This document shows positions 1-9,929 of a stretch of 64,000 bases of DNA, in pieces. The stretch covers positions 62,001 through 126,000 of the forward strand of contig NVWA01000015.1 of the NCBI GenBank assembly GCA_002746535.1. The letters run 5' to 3'. The DNA is from Planctomycetota bacterium (GTDB taxonomy: Bacteria; Planctomycetota; GCA-2746535). The translations under genes were made by a program, and so were the position numbers. The notes under the pieces were generated by a model. It did not search any database. It saw only the letters and a program-made list of their open reading frames with translations, and was not told the DNA's origin. Each line of letters begins with the position of its first letter. Position 1 is the stretch's first letter.

Positions 1-1
1 A

Positions 2-1432
2 TCCGAAGGAGGTTTTGGATTACTCTGTAATGGTGCCTGCAAAATAGGCAAACTAAATGTAAAGACATATTCAAAAGAAAAAGAACGAATTGAAAAGCTA
101 AATAAAAAGAATGTTGCTCACCTTGTCAAAATCCAAAAAAAATATCCTGCTATGGAACTTTTAAAAGAAGTGAACATAAAAGGATACTCATTAGGTCGTC
201 AAATTCGATTTGCAGATTTAAGCGGAGACGGAACAACAGATTTACTATTCGGGATTCCTACCAAATTTCAGGGGAAAAAATGGACCTATGACCAACTAAG
301 TAAATTATCTGCTTTAAATTTAGAGGGTGAACTCTTATGGGAAAGAGGAAGTATTAAAAAAGATTCTAGTCGCATCACAAGTGATTTGCCATTTCAAGTC
401 GCCGATCGAGGATTTGGCACAGAGATTGTTGCGTGTTTTGGTCATGACATTGAAATCATTCATTCAGCATCCGGCAATACGATTAAAAAAGTTAAATTAC
501 CCAAAGCCCCAAAAATGGAACCTTATTGGGATGAAATAAATATGTACTGGGGATCCGGCCATGGCGATGATATGCCAAATTTATTAGCCGACAGTCTCAT
601 GTTTGCCAATTTTACAGGTAGACATGAGTATGGAGATCTCTTCATCAAAGATCGATATCATAATGGTTGGGGAATCGATGGTAAAACATTGAAACCACTT
701 TGGCATCACCGTTGCAATACAGGACATTTCCCTTTTGTCACTGATTTAACCGGAGATGGTCTAGATGACGTAGTCATGGGCTACTCAAGAGTAAATAATA
801 AAGGTCAATTAATGGGCCGAATATATTTAGGCGATCATCCTGATGGCTGTTTTTCATATGTAGATACTGATGGTCATCGACACAACTTACATCCTTCAGG
901 TGAAGCTGGATTTATAGACGAATATGATGACTATAGAATATCGGAAGTACACCTTGGTCATGTACAACATTTATCAATTGGAAATTTTATCCCTGATAAA
1001 CCTGATCTTGAAAGAATCATTGTGACCTATCATGGTAACGAAGGAATTATTGTATTAATGGATATGAACAATAGAGTTTTGCGAAAAATCGAGAAATATG
1101 GCGCAGGTTCTATTTGCCAACCAGTGAATTGGACCGGAGATGGAAAAGAATTAATCGCCTTCTCGGCACGCCATGGAGATGGGGGATTATGGGATGAAAA
1201 TTTTGATTTGGTAGTGCCCTTCCCAAATGATGATCGTCCAGGTCAATATCTAGAAGTACATGATATGCTCGGTCTAGGTTATGATCAAATAATAGTATGG
1301 GATGAAGAAAAATTACACGTTTATGGACCAGCCAAAAAACCAAAGAAAAACGGCAAGGTATATATGCCTAAAAGGCCCGGTCCTCATACATCAAATTATC
1401 AAGTAAACTTTTCATTACCAGCTTGGCAGTGA
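2..1432 (+). CDS. Partial FG-GAP/VCBS repeat protein (5' end outside window)
   Basis: The frame is open from the window edge, so the true start lies upstream and the first ATG at 152 is internal. About 476 residues are visible. The first part, ending in a GGFGLLCNG-type strand, resembles the end of a concanavalin-like jelly-roll domain. The rest carries calcium-binding FG-GAP/VCBS motifs, DLSGDGTTDLLFG near the start and DLTGDGLDDVVMG in the middle, typical of beta-propellers in PL11 rhamnogalacturonan lyases and related polysaccharide-binding proteins. The SGNH esterase gene follows 43 nt downstream on the same strand, which suggests one operon for polysaccharide breakdown. A lyase activity is only inferred; a non-catalytic binding propeller is equally possible. 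The N-terminus and any signal peptide cannot be seen. Confidence 0.7.
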   Translation, partial: SEGGFGLLCNGACKIGKLNVKTYSKEKERIEKLNKKNVAHLVKIQKKYPAMELLKEVNIKGYSLGRQIRFADLSGDGTTDLLFGIPTKFQGKKWTYDQLSKLSALNLEGELLWERGSIKKDSSRITSDLPFQVADRGFGTEIVACFGHDIEIIHSASGNTIKKVKLPKAPKMEPYWDEINMYWGSGHGDDMPNLLADSLMFANFTGRHEYGDLFIKDRYHNGWGIDGKTLKPLWHHRCNTGHFPFVTDLTGDGLDDVVMGYSRVNNKGQLMGRIYLGDHPDGCFSYVDTDGHRHNLHPSGEAGFIDEYDDYRISEVHLGHVQHLSIGNFIPDKPDLERIIVTYHGNEGIIVLMDMNNRVLRKIEKYGAGSICQPVNWTGDGKELIAFSARHGDGGLWDENFDLVVPFPNDDRPGQYLEVHDMLGLGYDQIIVWDEEKLHVYGPAKKPKKNGKVYMPKRPGPHTSNYQVNFSLPAWQ

Positions 1433-1475
1433 AGTTTTCAAGATTTATGAAATATATAGAAACAGGAAAAAATAA

Positions 1476-2108
1476 ATGATATTTAATGAAAAAGATACGA
1501 TTCTATTTATGGGTGATTCCATAACTGATGGTGCAAGAACAAGAAGTGATCCAAATCATTTGGGCTTGACTTATGTAGGAATTGCTGCCGGTATGATACA
1601 AAATTATCATCCAGAATTAAGACTCAAATTTTACAACAGAGGAGTCGGTGGAGATTCAATAAGAGAATTGAAATCCAGATGGAAAGAAGATGCTCTGTCT
1701 CTACAACCAGATTGGTTGTCGATATCAATAGGAATAAATGATGTGTGGAGAAACTTTAAGAATTCTCCTAATGGTATTGGAATAGAAGAATTTAAAGAAA
1801 CCTATCACCATCTTATAAAAGAAACTAAAAACACTCTACCAAACTGCAAAATCATTCTATGCGAAACCTCTATTATTTGGCAAGATTTATCTTCAGAAGC
1901 AAATCAAGCTTTAGAAGAATATAACGAATTCATAAGACAGTTAGCGACAGATAATAAATTAATTTTAGTCCGTATGCAAGATGCCTTTCGAAAAGCAATC
2001 ACGTCATGGCCAGACTACCAATGGACAAATGATGGCGTTCATACTTCTTGTGAAGGCAGCACTACTATGGCACTTGCTTGGTTAAAAGCTGTTGAGTTTT
2101 CATTTTAA
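1476..2108 (+). CDS. SGNH/GDSL-family esterase
   Basis: This 210-aa protein has all four SGNH blocks: GDSIT with the catalytic Ser15, block II RGVGGD around Gly58, block III GIND with Asn88, and block V DGVH giving Asp186 and His189. The family removes acetyl or other acyl groups, and members of this size next to polysaccharide genes are often rhamnogalacturonan or xylan acetylesterases. No signal peptide is visible, so it probably works in the cytoplasm on imported oligosaccharides. It lies 43 nt behind the FG-GAP protein gene and is probably cotranscribed with it. The fold and active site are clear; the substrate is not. Confidence 0.85.
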   Translation: MIFNEKDTILFMGDSITDGARTRSDPNHLGLTYVGIAAGMIQNYHPELRLKFYNRGVGGDSIRELKSRWKEDALSLQPDWLSISIGINDVWRNFKNSPNGIGIEEFKETYHHLIKETKNTLPNCKIILCETSIIWQDLSSEANQALEEYNEFIRQLATDNKLILVRMQDAFRKAITSWPDYQWTNDGVHTSCEGSTTMALAWLKAVEFSF

Positions 2109-2201
2109 TTTCTTCTGCTGTTTAATTTATAAAAGTAATACAGCATTGAAATTTACAGTTTCATTCTTTTTTAATATTCTTTGACTTTTTAATCTAAAAT
2201 A

Positions 2202-2215
2202 ATTTTGTACAAAAT
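2202..2215. promoter_or_regulatory. 14-bp palindrome upstream of the SUMF1-CBM9 gene
   Basis: ATTTTGTACAAAAT is a perfect palindrome about 120 nt before the next gene. The TTGTAC/GTACAA half-sites look like those bound by AraR-type GntR/LacI regulators. A TTGACT box at 2181-2186 lies just upstream. That it is an operator is inferred. Confidence 0.4.
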
Positions 2216-2334
2216 ATATTTTCTTATAGAATAATTAATCAAACATGCACACCTCCCCTTCCTAAATTATTCGCAAGTCATACCTCGTTTGAAATAATGA
2301 TTTTTTTATCAAAATATTTGGAGATTACTCAACA

Positions 2335-4905
2335 ATGAAAATTAATAATACATCCCTAAGAATATTTATTTTTTTTACATTTATTTTCACTCTATCTATT
2401 GATGCCGATGAGGACTTGTCCGAAAATCCTAGCAAACAATTTCCAGTTGCTCAAGACGAAAAACAACTGGTCATCACTTTATCAAAATCTTCAAAAATAG
2501 TTTTAATGAAGATCCCTGCTGGAACATTTACAATGGGGTCTCCAAAAAAGAATATCGAGAGTACCCCATGGGAGCAACCAGTACATGATGTCTCAATTAC
2601 ACGTGATTTCTTTATGGGTAAATTTGAAATAACAAATAATCAATTCAGACAATTTAAAATAAACCATCATTCTGGTAAAGCTGAGGGTGATCTTGATTCA
2701 AACAACCAACCAGCTGTAGAAATTTCGTGGGAATCTGCGATACAATTCTGCCAGTGGCTTTCAAAGAGAACTGGCAGGCAAGTTAGGCTACCAACTGAAG
2801 TTGAATGGGAATATGCTTGTCGAGCAGGCACACAAACAAGGTTTTTTACAACGGATATTGTAAAAGGTATTCAACACGCTCCACAATTATTCAAAGCCTG
2901 CTGGTATGGCTCAAACTCAAAGGGAATTACACATCCCGTAGGAAAACTACTGCCTAATTCTTTCGGATTATTTGATACTCACGGAAATGCTTCTGAATGG
3001 TGCATGGATTGGTTTGATGAAAATTATTATAAATCTTCTCCAATAAAAGATCCTCTGGGTCCTCAAAATGGACAAGCAAGAGTATTAAGAGGTGGCTCCT
3101 ACTTTTATTATTTACATCATCAATGTAGAAGTGCCTATCGCTATAGTTTTCGGCCTGATAAAAGTAATTCGACCACAGGATTTAGAATCGTTATAGATTC
3201 TAAAAAAGCGCCAATTCATCCAGATGCTAACTATAAAGTTAATAAAAAAATCATCCTAAAGTATATCCTACCAATATATAGTGATAAAGAAAAAAACGTC
3301 TTAAAAAGTTTTGGTGGTCCAGTCATGACAATCAAACTTCCAACTCAAAAAATTATAATAGATGGAATCTTAGACAATAAAGAATGGGAAAATGCAAAAA
3401 CATATCAAATGCGCTTTTCGAATGGCAGAAGTAGCATGCCTGAATTATCAACTACCGTTAATGTCTTATCAAGCAAAACACATATCTATGTTGCTTTTGA
3501 ATGTATGGAAAATGAAATGTCTCGCCTAACCATAAAAGGTAAAAAAAGAGATGGACGTATTTGGGCTGGTGACAGTGTTGATATTTTCCTAGACCCATTT
3601 CACAAAGAAAAAATTGATGGTTATTTTCACATCAGCCTAAATCCTGATGGACTATCTCTTGATACTTCAAATGGTGATAAAAGTTGGAATCCAAAATTAA
3701 AATCATCTATAAAAAAAATGAAGGATAGATGGACCATTGAAATTTCCATTCCAATAGCAGATTTAAATATATCACCCGATAAAATACCCACTATTTGGGG
3801 TGTAAATTTCACTAGATTTAGACCTGAACTGCATGCTGGTAAACCTAAGCGTGGAACCCTCGTACCTCATGCATGGCCTGTGGATCGTCCTGATTTAATG
3901 CGATTATCAGAAGACAGCGCATGGGCACCGACCAACTCTGATTCATACCATTTACCAGAACAATTTGGCCATGCAATTTTTACTGTTGGTTCAATTAAGA
4001 CACCAACACCAAAAAGAATATTTGAATTAGTTTCAAAGGAAGACTTCTCATCGGGAAATAGAGGAGCATTCAGCGCTGGCGAAATTATTGATGGTGGATT
4101 TGCAGGAGCAGGAAAATCACTATTGATTAAACCAGGTCAAGTAGCGCGTTACGGAAAATCTTTTAATGATTTACAAAAATTGGAAGTACTCGTTTTTGCA
4201 AAAGCAAAGAACCATTCACAAATATATTGGCATAGTTTTGGTGAAATTTATGGAAATAATAAAATGTGTTGGTCACAAGTTGATACACTAACTCGCGATG
4301 AAGTACGATTACCACCCTTATATACTTATAACGATGGTTCCGGCAGAATTGAAGCAACTGCCGAAGGCATTGCCGACCCTTATCATGCCGGTTACACTAA
4401 GCACCTTAGTTGGTTTTCAGAAGCTACAATGGGTCGTGTACATTTCGCTGGACCAAAACATTTTGCAGTACTTAGATCCAGGTTTGGGAATATGCAAACA
4501 CAGCATCCACATAATAAAAGGATACAGCCTAATAAAGACAAATTAAAAGGAGTCTTTATTCATTCTTCATCAAAAAATCAAGAAATAGTCATTGGTGGAA
4601 TTGTTATATTCAGAGGTAAAGATATTGAACCACCTGAAAAAGTTACCGGCATCAATTTATCAATTTCAGAAAACCAATTTAATTTAAATTGGTTACCTTC
4701 TAAAGATAACACCTGGACAATTTGGTATCGAATTGTAGAAAAATTAGCGAACGGGAAAGTTAAAGTATTAAAAGAATGCCCTGAAATTCGTACCTCTTTG
4801 CTGCTACAATCATTTCAAAATAAAATCGTATATATTCAAGGGATTGATTATTTTGAAAATATTTCAGTACTCTCTGATCCAATTAAATTACAACCGAAAA
4901 AGTAA
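2335..4905 (+). CDS. Exported SUMF1-like / CBM9-like multidomain protein
   Basis: This 856-aa protein starts with a signal peptide (about residues 1-24). Residues about 55-290 form a SUMF1/FGE-type domain with the usual landmarks: IPAGTFTMGS, RLPTEVEWEYACRAG, GNASEWCMDW, RVLRGGS and a closing GFR. The two cysteines that make true formylglycine-generating enzymes catalytic are not in place; only a CRSAYR cysteine is present, so it is more likely a binding than a modifying domain. Residues about 335-500 match the carbohydrate-binding family 9-like fold, starting IDGILDNKEWENA. The C-terminal 350 residues end in a fibronectin III-like segment and are otherwise unrecognised. It probably binds glycans outside the cytoplasmic membrane. 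It stands alone, with a candidate operator upstream. Confidence 0.75.
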   Translation: MKINNTSLRIFIFFTFIFTLSIDADEDLSENPSKQFPVAQDEKQLVITLSKSSKIVLMKIPAGTFTMGSPKKNIESTPWEQPVHDVSITRDFFMGKFEITNNQFRQFKINHHSGKAEGDLDSNNQPAVEISWESAIQFCQWLSKRTGRQVRLPTEVEWEYACRAGTQTRFFTTDIVKGIQHAPQLFKACWYGSNSKGITHPVGKLLPNSFGLFDTHGNASEWCMDWFDENYYKSSPIKDPLGPQNGQARVLRGGSYFYYLHHQCRSAYRYSFRPDKSNSTTGFRIVIDSKKAPIHPDANYKVNKKIILKYILPIYSDKEKNVLKSFGGPVMTIKLPTQKIIIDGILDNKEWENAKTYQMRFSNGRSSMPELSTTVNVLSSKTHIYVAFECMENEMSRLTIKGKKRDGRIWAGDSVDIFLDPFHKEKIDGYFHISLNPDGLSLDTSNGDKSWNPKLKSSIKKMKDRWTIEISIPIADLNISPDKIPTIWGVNFTRFRPELHAGKPKRGTLVPHAWPVDRPDLMRLSEDSAWAPTNSDSYHLPEQFGHAIFTVGSIKTPTPKRIFELVSKEDFSSGNRGAFSAGEIIDGGFAGAGKSLLIKPGQVARYGKSFNDLQKLEVLVFAKAKNHSQIYWHSFGEIYGNNKMCWSQVDTLTRDEVRLPPLYTYNDGSGRIEATAEGIADPYHAGYTKHLSWFSEATMGRVHFAGPKHFAVLRSRFGNMQTQHPHNKRIQPNKDKLKGVFIHSSSKNQEIVIGGIVIFRGKDIEPPEKVTGINLSISENQFNLNWLPSKDNTWTIWYRIVEKLANGKVKVLKECPEIRTSLLLQSFQNKIVYIQGIDYFENISVLSDPIKLQPKK

Positions 4906-4937
4906 TTCTATATTTTTATGAAGAGCAAATAATTTAG

Positions 4938-7160
4938 TTAATTTAATTTTGATAAATTTGCGTAAGCAGCCATAAGTTCTTTTTCACCATGACTTTCAAA
5001 TATTACTTTAATTTTAGCGTTCTCATCATCACCTGTAACTCTCATCACAACACCTTTTCCAAATTTTGGATGATTTACGATGTCACCTTGGACAACAGTT
5101 ATAGCTTCAGGAGTGATTTCTTCTTCAAAATCATCTTCGAAGAACTCTTCTTCAATTTCTGTTTCAATCTCTTCTTTTTTATTTGACCAAGAATTCATCA
5201 AACTAAATCCACTCGATGTGCCTCCTCCAGAAGATTGATACCCTCCACCACCTAAGTTATCAATTAATTCAATTGGAATTTCACCATAAAACCTTGAATT
5301 TCGGGTATATATTCTTTGGCCCCACTGCAATCGGCTTTGTGCTGTTGTCATAAATAATATTCTTTTTGCACGAGTAATCCCAACATAACATAAACGACGC
5401 TCTTCCTCAACATCTTCATCTGTATCCATACTATTTTTATGTGGCAACAAACCTTCTTCCACTCCAGAAATAAAGACAGCTTCAAATTCAAGACCTTTAG
5501 CAGAATGTAATGTCATCAAAGTTACCTTATCTTCCTTATCCTCCCATGAATCTAAATCGGACATCAAAGCCACATTTTCTAAAAAACTAGAAATGGTGGC
5601 TACTTCTACCTTTTCCTGATGATCTACTGCGGCATTTATTAATGCTTCAATATTACTTTTTCGATCCTCACCTTTTTCTTTATCAGCATCTAAAAATACT
5701 TTATATCCAGAAAACTCATAGATCTTCTCAAGGGCTTCTGATACTTTTGGCTTTTCACCTAAATCATAAACGGCCGAAAATATTTTTAAAAATGACTGCA
5801 CACCTTTTTTAGCTTTACTGCTTAAAAGATTCTGGAGGTCTGGTTGTGTCAATGCTTCGGCCATGCACATTTGTTTATGTTCAGCATATTCACGAATATT
5901 TTGAATCGTTTTATTTCCAATACCTCTTGAAGGAGTATTTAAAACTCGCATCAAACTTACATTATCGCGACCATTAACAATTAACCTTAAATAAGAAATA
6001 AGATCTTTAATTTCTTTTCGATCGTAAAACTTAGTTCCACCTACTATGGTGTAAGGAATATTTTCAAGCCTGAGCGCATCTTCAATTACTCGTGTTTGCC
6101 CATTCGTCCGATAAAAGACTGCTATTTCCTTTAATAATACACCCTGATCTTTTAATCGGACTATATTTTCAATAATAAAATCCGCTTCACTTAGTTCATT
6201 TTGTAATGTTTTAAATTTTAACTTTTCACCATCTCCTAATTCCGAATAAAGTTTTTTGTCAAAATGGTGGTAATTATGTGCTATTACGGCATTTGCAGCT
6301 CGAAGAATAAAATTAGTTGATCGAAAATTTTGCAATAAACTGACTTTTACAGCATTGGGATGTTCGTCCATAAAGCCATTAATATTTCCAATGTTAGCAC
6401 CCCTCCAACTATAAATTGTCTGATCAGGATCACCTGTAACACATAAGTTTCCGTGTTTGCTTGATAACAATTTCACCAACTCGTGCTGAGGTAAGTTCGT
6501 ATCTTGATACTCATCTACTAATAAATACTGATATCTTTGTTGATATTCTTCTAGCACTTCTTTATTTTCAGCAAATATTTTTACAACTAAAAGTAACAAA
6601 TCATCAAAATCAGCGGCATTACTTTCCTGCAAAAACGATTGGTATCTTCGATATATTTTACAAATGGATTTAGAAAACTCATCGCGAGCATGTTGTTCCA
6701 TTTCGCTAGGCGAGATCATTCTATTTTTTGCATCTGAAATATAGTAAGAAACTTTACCCGTATCATAGGTTTTTGAATCTAAACCTAATTCACTTACGAC
6801 CATTTTATAGGCGGCCTTCATGTCACTAGTATCATAAATCACGAAATTTGAATCTAATCCAGCATAACTAGCTTTTGCTCTTAATACTCTAGCACAAAAA
6901 CTATGAAAAGTACTAATTAATGGTTTGCCACCTATTACTTCCTGAGAAATTCTTTCAACCATTTCTCCTGCGGCTTTGTTGGTAAATGTAATCCCTAAAA
7001 TATTTCTGGGATCAATTCCTTGATTGATCATATTAGAAATTCTTTTGATGATTACACGAGTTTTGCCAGAACCTGCACCAGCAATTACGAGAAGCGGCCC
7101 TTTAATACATGTTACCGCTTGAAGTTGCGGTTCTGTAAGACCGTCTAAAATTGTATCCAA
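4938..7160 (-). CDS. pcrA: ATP-dependent DNA helicase, PcrA/UvrD family
   Basis: A 740-aa superfamily 1A 3'-5' helicase used in nucleotide excision and recombination control. Visible motifs are the Walker A AGAGSGKT (27-34), DEYQD (216-220), GDPDQTIYSWRGA (243-255), TLHSAKGLEFEAVF and the closing CYVGITRAKR. The C-terminus carries the Tudor-like PcrA domain (GDIVNHPKFGKGVV). Length is normal for PcrA. The start is TTG at 7160, supported by an AAGG ribosome-binding site 7 nt upstream; no ATG lies near. It follows mdh on the same strand with an 83-nt gap that contains a hairpin. PcrA is preferred to Rep because of the Tudor domain. Confidence 0.93.
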   Translation of the reverse strand: MDTILDGLTEPQLQAVTCIKGPLLVIAGAGSGKTRVIIKRISNMINQGIDPRNILGITFTNKAAGEMVERISQEVIGGKPLISTFHSFCARVLRAKASYAGLDSNFVIYDTSDMKAAYKMVVSELGLDSKTYDTGKVSYYISDAKNRMISPSEMEQHARDEFSKSICKIYRRYQSFLQESNAADFDDLLLLVVKIFAENKEVLEEYQQRYQYLLVDEYQDTNLPQHELVKLLSSKHGNLCVTGDPDQTIYSWRGANIGNINGFMDEHPNAVKVSLLQNFRSTNFILRAANAVIAHNYHHFDKKLYSELGDGEKLKFKTLQNELSEADFIIENIVRLKDQGVLLKEIAVFYRTNGQTRVIEDALRLENIPYTIVGGTKFYDRKEIKDLISYLRLIVNGRDNVSLMRVLNTPSRGIGNKTIQNIREYAEHKQMCMAEALTQPDLQNLLSSKAKKGVQSFLKIFSAVYDLGEKPKVSEALEKIYEFSGYKVFLDADKEKGEDRKSNIEALINAAVDHQEKVEVATISSFLENVALMSDLDSWEDKEDKVTLMTLHSAKGLEFEAVFISGVEEGLLPHKNSMDTDEDVEEERRLCYVGITRAKRILFMTTAQSRLQWGQRIYTRNSRFYGEIPIELIDNLGGGGYQSSGGGTSSGFSLMNSWSNKKEEIETEIEEEFFEDDFEEEITPEAITVVQGDIVNHPKFGKGVVMRVTGDDENAKIKVIFESHGEKELMAAYANLSKLN

Positions 7161-7197
7161 GGAAAAACCTTAAAAATTAAACATGCAAAAAGTTATC

Positions 7198-7227
7198 GCC
7201 CTCTTCATTTAACAAAAGGAAAAGGGC
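7198..7227 (-). terminator. Possible terminator or attenuator after mdh
   Basis: On the minus strand GCCCTTTTCC and GAAGAGGGC form a stem with one mismatch and an 11-nt loop, followed by GATAACTTTTT. The T-run starts five bases late, so termination may be partial and allow read-through into the helicase gene. Confidence 0.35.
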
Positions 7228-7243
7228 ATAAAGATAGTCTCAA

Positions 7244-8176
7244 TTATTTTGAGAATTCATTACCTTTTTGAATATTTGATTCCAATGCTGGAATTAATTC
7301 TTCAAATGCGGCTTGCTCAATAGCATCTAGATCGCCATAACTTAATTCTTCTTGAACACCTTCTGCACCCACCATAATTGGTTTAGCAAAAAATTCAGTT
7401 TTATCATTGGTAGAATCAATGTAAGCACATACTCTTTGCGGATCTCCTGACAAACCTTTAACCAAAGCTTCAATAAAACCAAAACCAGCTTGAGCCATAG
7501 ATAATGTTGCCGAACCTGCACCAGCTTTTGCTTCGACTACTTCTGTGCCTGCATTTTGGATTCGATTAATTAATTCTTTCTTTTCATCATCTGATAAACT
7601 TAGTCCTTTTACTTGACTTAATAATGGAAGAATTGTAACTCCACTGTGACCACCAATAACATCAACAGAAATATTCGAAGGATCTTCATTTAAGATTTCT
7701 CCAATAAATGTTTTTGATCTAATCACATCAAGGTTAGTAACTCCAAATAATTTCTTTGGGTTATAAACACCAGCACTACTTAAAACTTTTTTCGCAATCG
7801 CGACTGTGGTGTTAACTGGATTTGTAATCACGGCAACACATGCATTTGGACATGATTCTGAAACGGCTGTAATTAAGTCATGAATAATTCCTGCGTTTAT
7901 ATTGAATAAATCATCTCTTGTCATACCAGGCTTTCTAGGTACTCCTGCAGGTATTACAACAATGTCAGCCCCTTCTAATGACTTTTTCAAATCGTCGGCA
8001 GCAAAACCATTTGTTTTAACGGCAGATGGTATGTGAGATAAATCGACTGCTACTCCAGGTGTAGAAGGATTTACGTCGTATAAATTTAATTCTGAACCAG
8101 CTGGCAAACCTAATTTCAATAATAATGATAACGGCTGGCCAATTCCACCTGCGGCACCTAATACAGTGACTTTCAT
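7244..8176 (-). CDS. mdh: Malate dehydrogenase (NAD-dependent)
   Basis: The 310-aa enzyme oxidises malate to oxaloacetate in the TCA cycle. It shows the dinucleotide motif GAAGGIG at its N-terminus, the substrate loop [30 protein letters not shown] and the catalytic histidine in VIGGHSG. This is the E. coli/mitochondrial-type MDH, not the lactate-dehydrogenase-like type. An ATG 24 nt further upstream is in frame, but the start at 8176 is preferred because GGAG sits 8 nt before it and because the Rossmann strand must begin there. It is divergent from tyrS, with about 295 nt between them. Confidence 0.95.
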   Translation of the reverse strand: MKVTVLGAAGGIGQPLSLLLKLGLPAGSELNLYDVNPSTPGVAVDLSHIPSAVKTNGFAADDLKKSLEGADIVVIPAGVPRKPGMTRDDLFNINAGIIHDLITAVSESCPNACVAVITNPVNTTVAIAKKVLSSAGVYNPKKLFGVTNLDVIRSKTFIGEILNEDPSNISVDVIGGHSGVTILPLLSQVKGLSLSDDEKKELINRIQNAGTEVVEAKAGAGSATLSMAQAGFGFIEALVKGLSGDPQRVCAYIDSTNDKTEFFAKPIMVGAEGVQEELSYGDLDAIEQAAFEELIPALESNIQKGNEFSK

Positions 8177-8471
8177 GATTTTACTCCAATTTAAATTCAA
8201 TAGTTAAAAACTCACGCATTATAGATAACCTCCTAAAATATGAAATAAGGATCTTTTAAATAAATGATCTTTCATCTAATGAAAAACTTAATTAACTTAA
8301 TGTTATTATTAACTGAAAAGATATTAAAATTTTATTACAAAATCTCTCCTAGCATTTTAATGTTCATAGAACTCTAAATACTTATAATTGATTCTTCAAT
8401 TGACATAAAATTAGTAAAAAATATACTACCAAACTCAAAATTTAATCGAATATTTCTTCAGAGATAATGTC

Positions 8472-9698
8472 ATGGATGTACTAGAAACCTTAAGACAACG
8501 AGGATTCATAAATCAATTAACAGATGAAAAAGAGATCGAAAATGATTTAAACAATAAACAAATTTCATTTTATGCCGGTTATGATGGTACTGCAAATTCT
8601 CTGCACATTGGAAATTTAGTAACCATAATGGCTCTTAGACATCTCCAAAAAGCTGGTCATAAACCAATTGTTTTAGTTGGCGGTGGCACGACTCGAATTG
8701 GAGACCCAAGTGGTAAAACAGAAACAAGAAAAGTATTAAGCGAATCCAATATTGATGAAAATGCCCAAGCTATTAAACTACAACTTAGCAAATACCTAGA
8801 TTTCAGCGAAGGTAAGGCTCTTTTAGTGAACAATGCTGACTGGCTTTTAGGTATTAATTACATTTCATTCTTAAGAGACATTGGAACTCATTTTTCAGTA
8901 AACAGAATGATCACATCCGAAACTTATCGATCGAGATTAGATAAGAATGAAACATTAAGTTTTATCGAATTCAATTACCAAATATTACAAGCGTATGATT
9001 TTTATATTTTAAACAAAGAACACAATTGTACTTTGCAAGTTGGCGGTAGCGATCAATGGGGTAACATCGTTGCTGGCATCGATTTAACGAGAAGAATTTC
9101 GGGGAATCACATCTATGGTATGACCTTTCCTTTAGTCACAAATGCTGATGGCAGCAAAATGGGTAAAAGTGTGTCTGGCGCTATTTGGTTGGACGAGAAC
9201 AAGGTATCACCCTATGACTACTATCAATATTGGATTAATGTAGATGACCGAGATGTTAAAAAGTTTCTCTTACTCTTTACAGAATTACCTTTGGACGAAA
9301 TTGAATCCTTGTCCCAACTAGAAGGTGCTGATATCAGAAAAGCAAAACAAGTATTAGCATTGGAAGCAACCAAGATAACTCATGGAGAAGAAAAAGCCCA
9401 GCAGGCTATAAAACAAAGTGAAGTTTTTGTAGGAAATACTGAAAATGCCCCTGAAAAAATGCTGAAATCTGAACAATTTACCAATGGCGAAATCTCCTTA
9501 ATTGATATCTTCAATATTATTGAATTTCATAAAAGTAAAGGCGAAGCACGCAGGCTAATACAACAAGGGGGTGCGCGTGTGAATGGTGACAAGATACAAG
9601 ATATTGATTTTAAGGTCAAAATAGATGAAATCCAAAAACAGGCTGTAATCGTTCAATCTGGAAAGAAGAAACGAGCAAAATTGACAATTGAAAACTAA
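8472..9698 (+). CDS. tyrS: Tyrosyl-tRNA synthetase
   Basis: This 408-aa class I synthetase charges tRNA-Tyr. The HIGH signature appears as HIGN (45-48) and the KMSKS loop as KMGKS (229-233). GGSDQWGN is the usual tyrosine/ATP pocket signature of TyrRS. The C-terminal 65 residues form an S4 RNA-binding domain (EARRLIQQGGARVNG). Length and domain order are standard. No strong ribosome-binding site precedes the start, and a competing ATG at 8467 is out of frame. The gene is monocistronic. Confidence 0.96.
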   Translation: MDVLETLRQRGFINQLTDEKEIENDLNNKQISFYAGYDGTANSLHIGNLVTIMALRHLQKAGHKPIVLVGGGTTRIGDPSGKTETRKVLSESNIDENAQAIKLQLSKYLDFSEGKALLVNNADWLLGINYISFLRDIGTHFSVNRMITSETYRSRLDKNETLSFIEFNYQILQAYDFYILNKEHNCTLQVGGSDQWGNIVAGIDLTRRISGNHIYGMTFPLVTNADGSKMGKSVSGAIWLDENKVSPYDYYQYWINVDDRDVKKFLLLFTELPLDEIESLSQLEGADIRKAKQVLALEATKITHGEEKAQQAIKQSEVFVGNTENAPEKMLKSEQFTNGEISLIDIFNIIEFHKSKGEARRLIQQGGARVNGDKIQDIDFKVKIDEIQKQAVIVQSGKKKRAKLTIEN

Positions 9699-9776
9699 AA
9701 TCACCCTTTAGGCATCAATTTTCAATTTATTTCAAATTAATTGGCCCACTACCCCCTGATTTGGGTTGGTGAAACC

Positions 9777-9804
9777 TTGATCTATATGATTAAATAATTA
9801 GAAT
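9777..9804 (+). promoter_or_regulatory. Candidate sigma-70 promoter of the rpsB operon
   Basis: TTGATC (9777-9782) and TAGAAT (9799-9804) are separated by 16 nt, which fits a housekeeping promoter. Transcription would start near 9811 and give a leader of about 120 nt before rpsB. Confidence 0.45.
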
Positions 9805-9844
9805 TTCCCGCCCTTTATTAGATGGTCTAATAAGCAATTTAACT

Positions 9845-9907
9845 CTCTTGCGTTGTTCGTATTTCTGCTTTAAGGAATACATTTACGAATGAATTAGCGT
9901 ACAAGAG
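9845..9907 (+). promoter_or_regulatory. Structured leader in front of rpsB
   Basis: The leader can close with CTCTTG (9845-9850) against CAAGAG (9902-9907). Inside, GTTCGTA (9855-9861) pairs with TACGAAT (9884-9890) with one wobble. An alternative hairpin pairs GTATTTC with GGAATAC, and the two are mutually exclusive. S2 autoregulates its operon through leader RNA in other bacteria; the same role here is inferred. Confidence 0.4.
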
Positions 9908-9929
9908 AATTTTTAAGAAAGAAGTATTT

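Noticed and set aside
1110..1343. Short reverse-strand frame inside the FG-GAP gene
   Set aside because: It is a shadow of the conserved VCBS repeats and has no ribosome-binding site or family resemblance.
2335..4905. Calling the SUMF1-like protein a formylglycine-generating enzyme for the sulfatase
   Set aside because: The catalytic cysteine pair is not visible, and the protein is exported and fused to a CBM9-like module.
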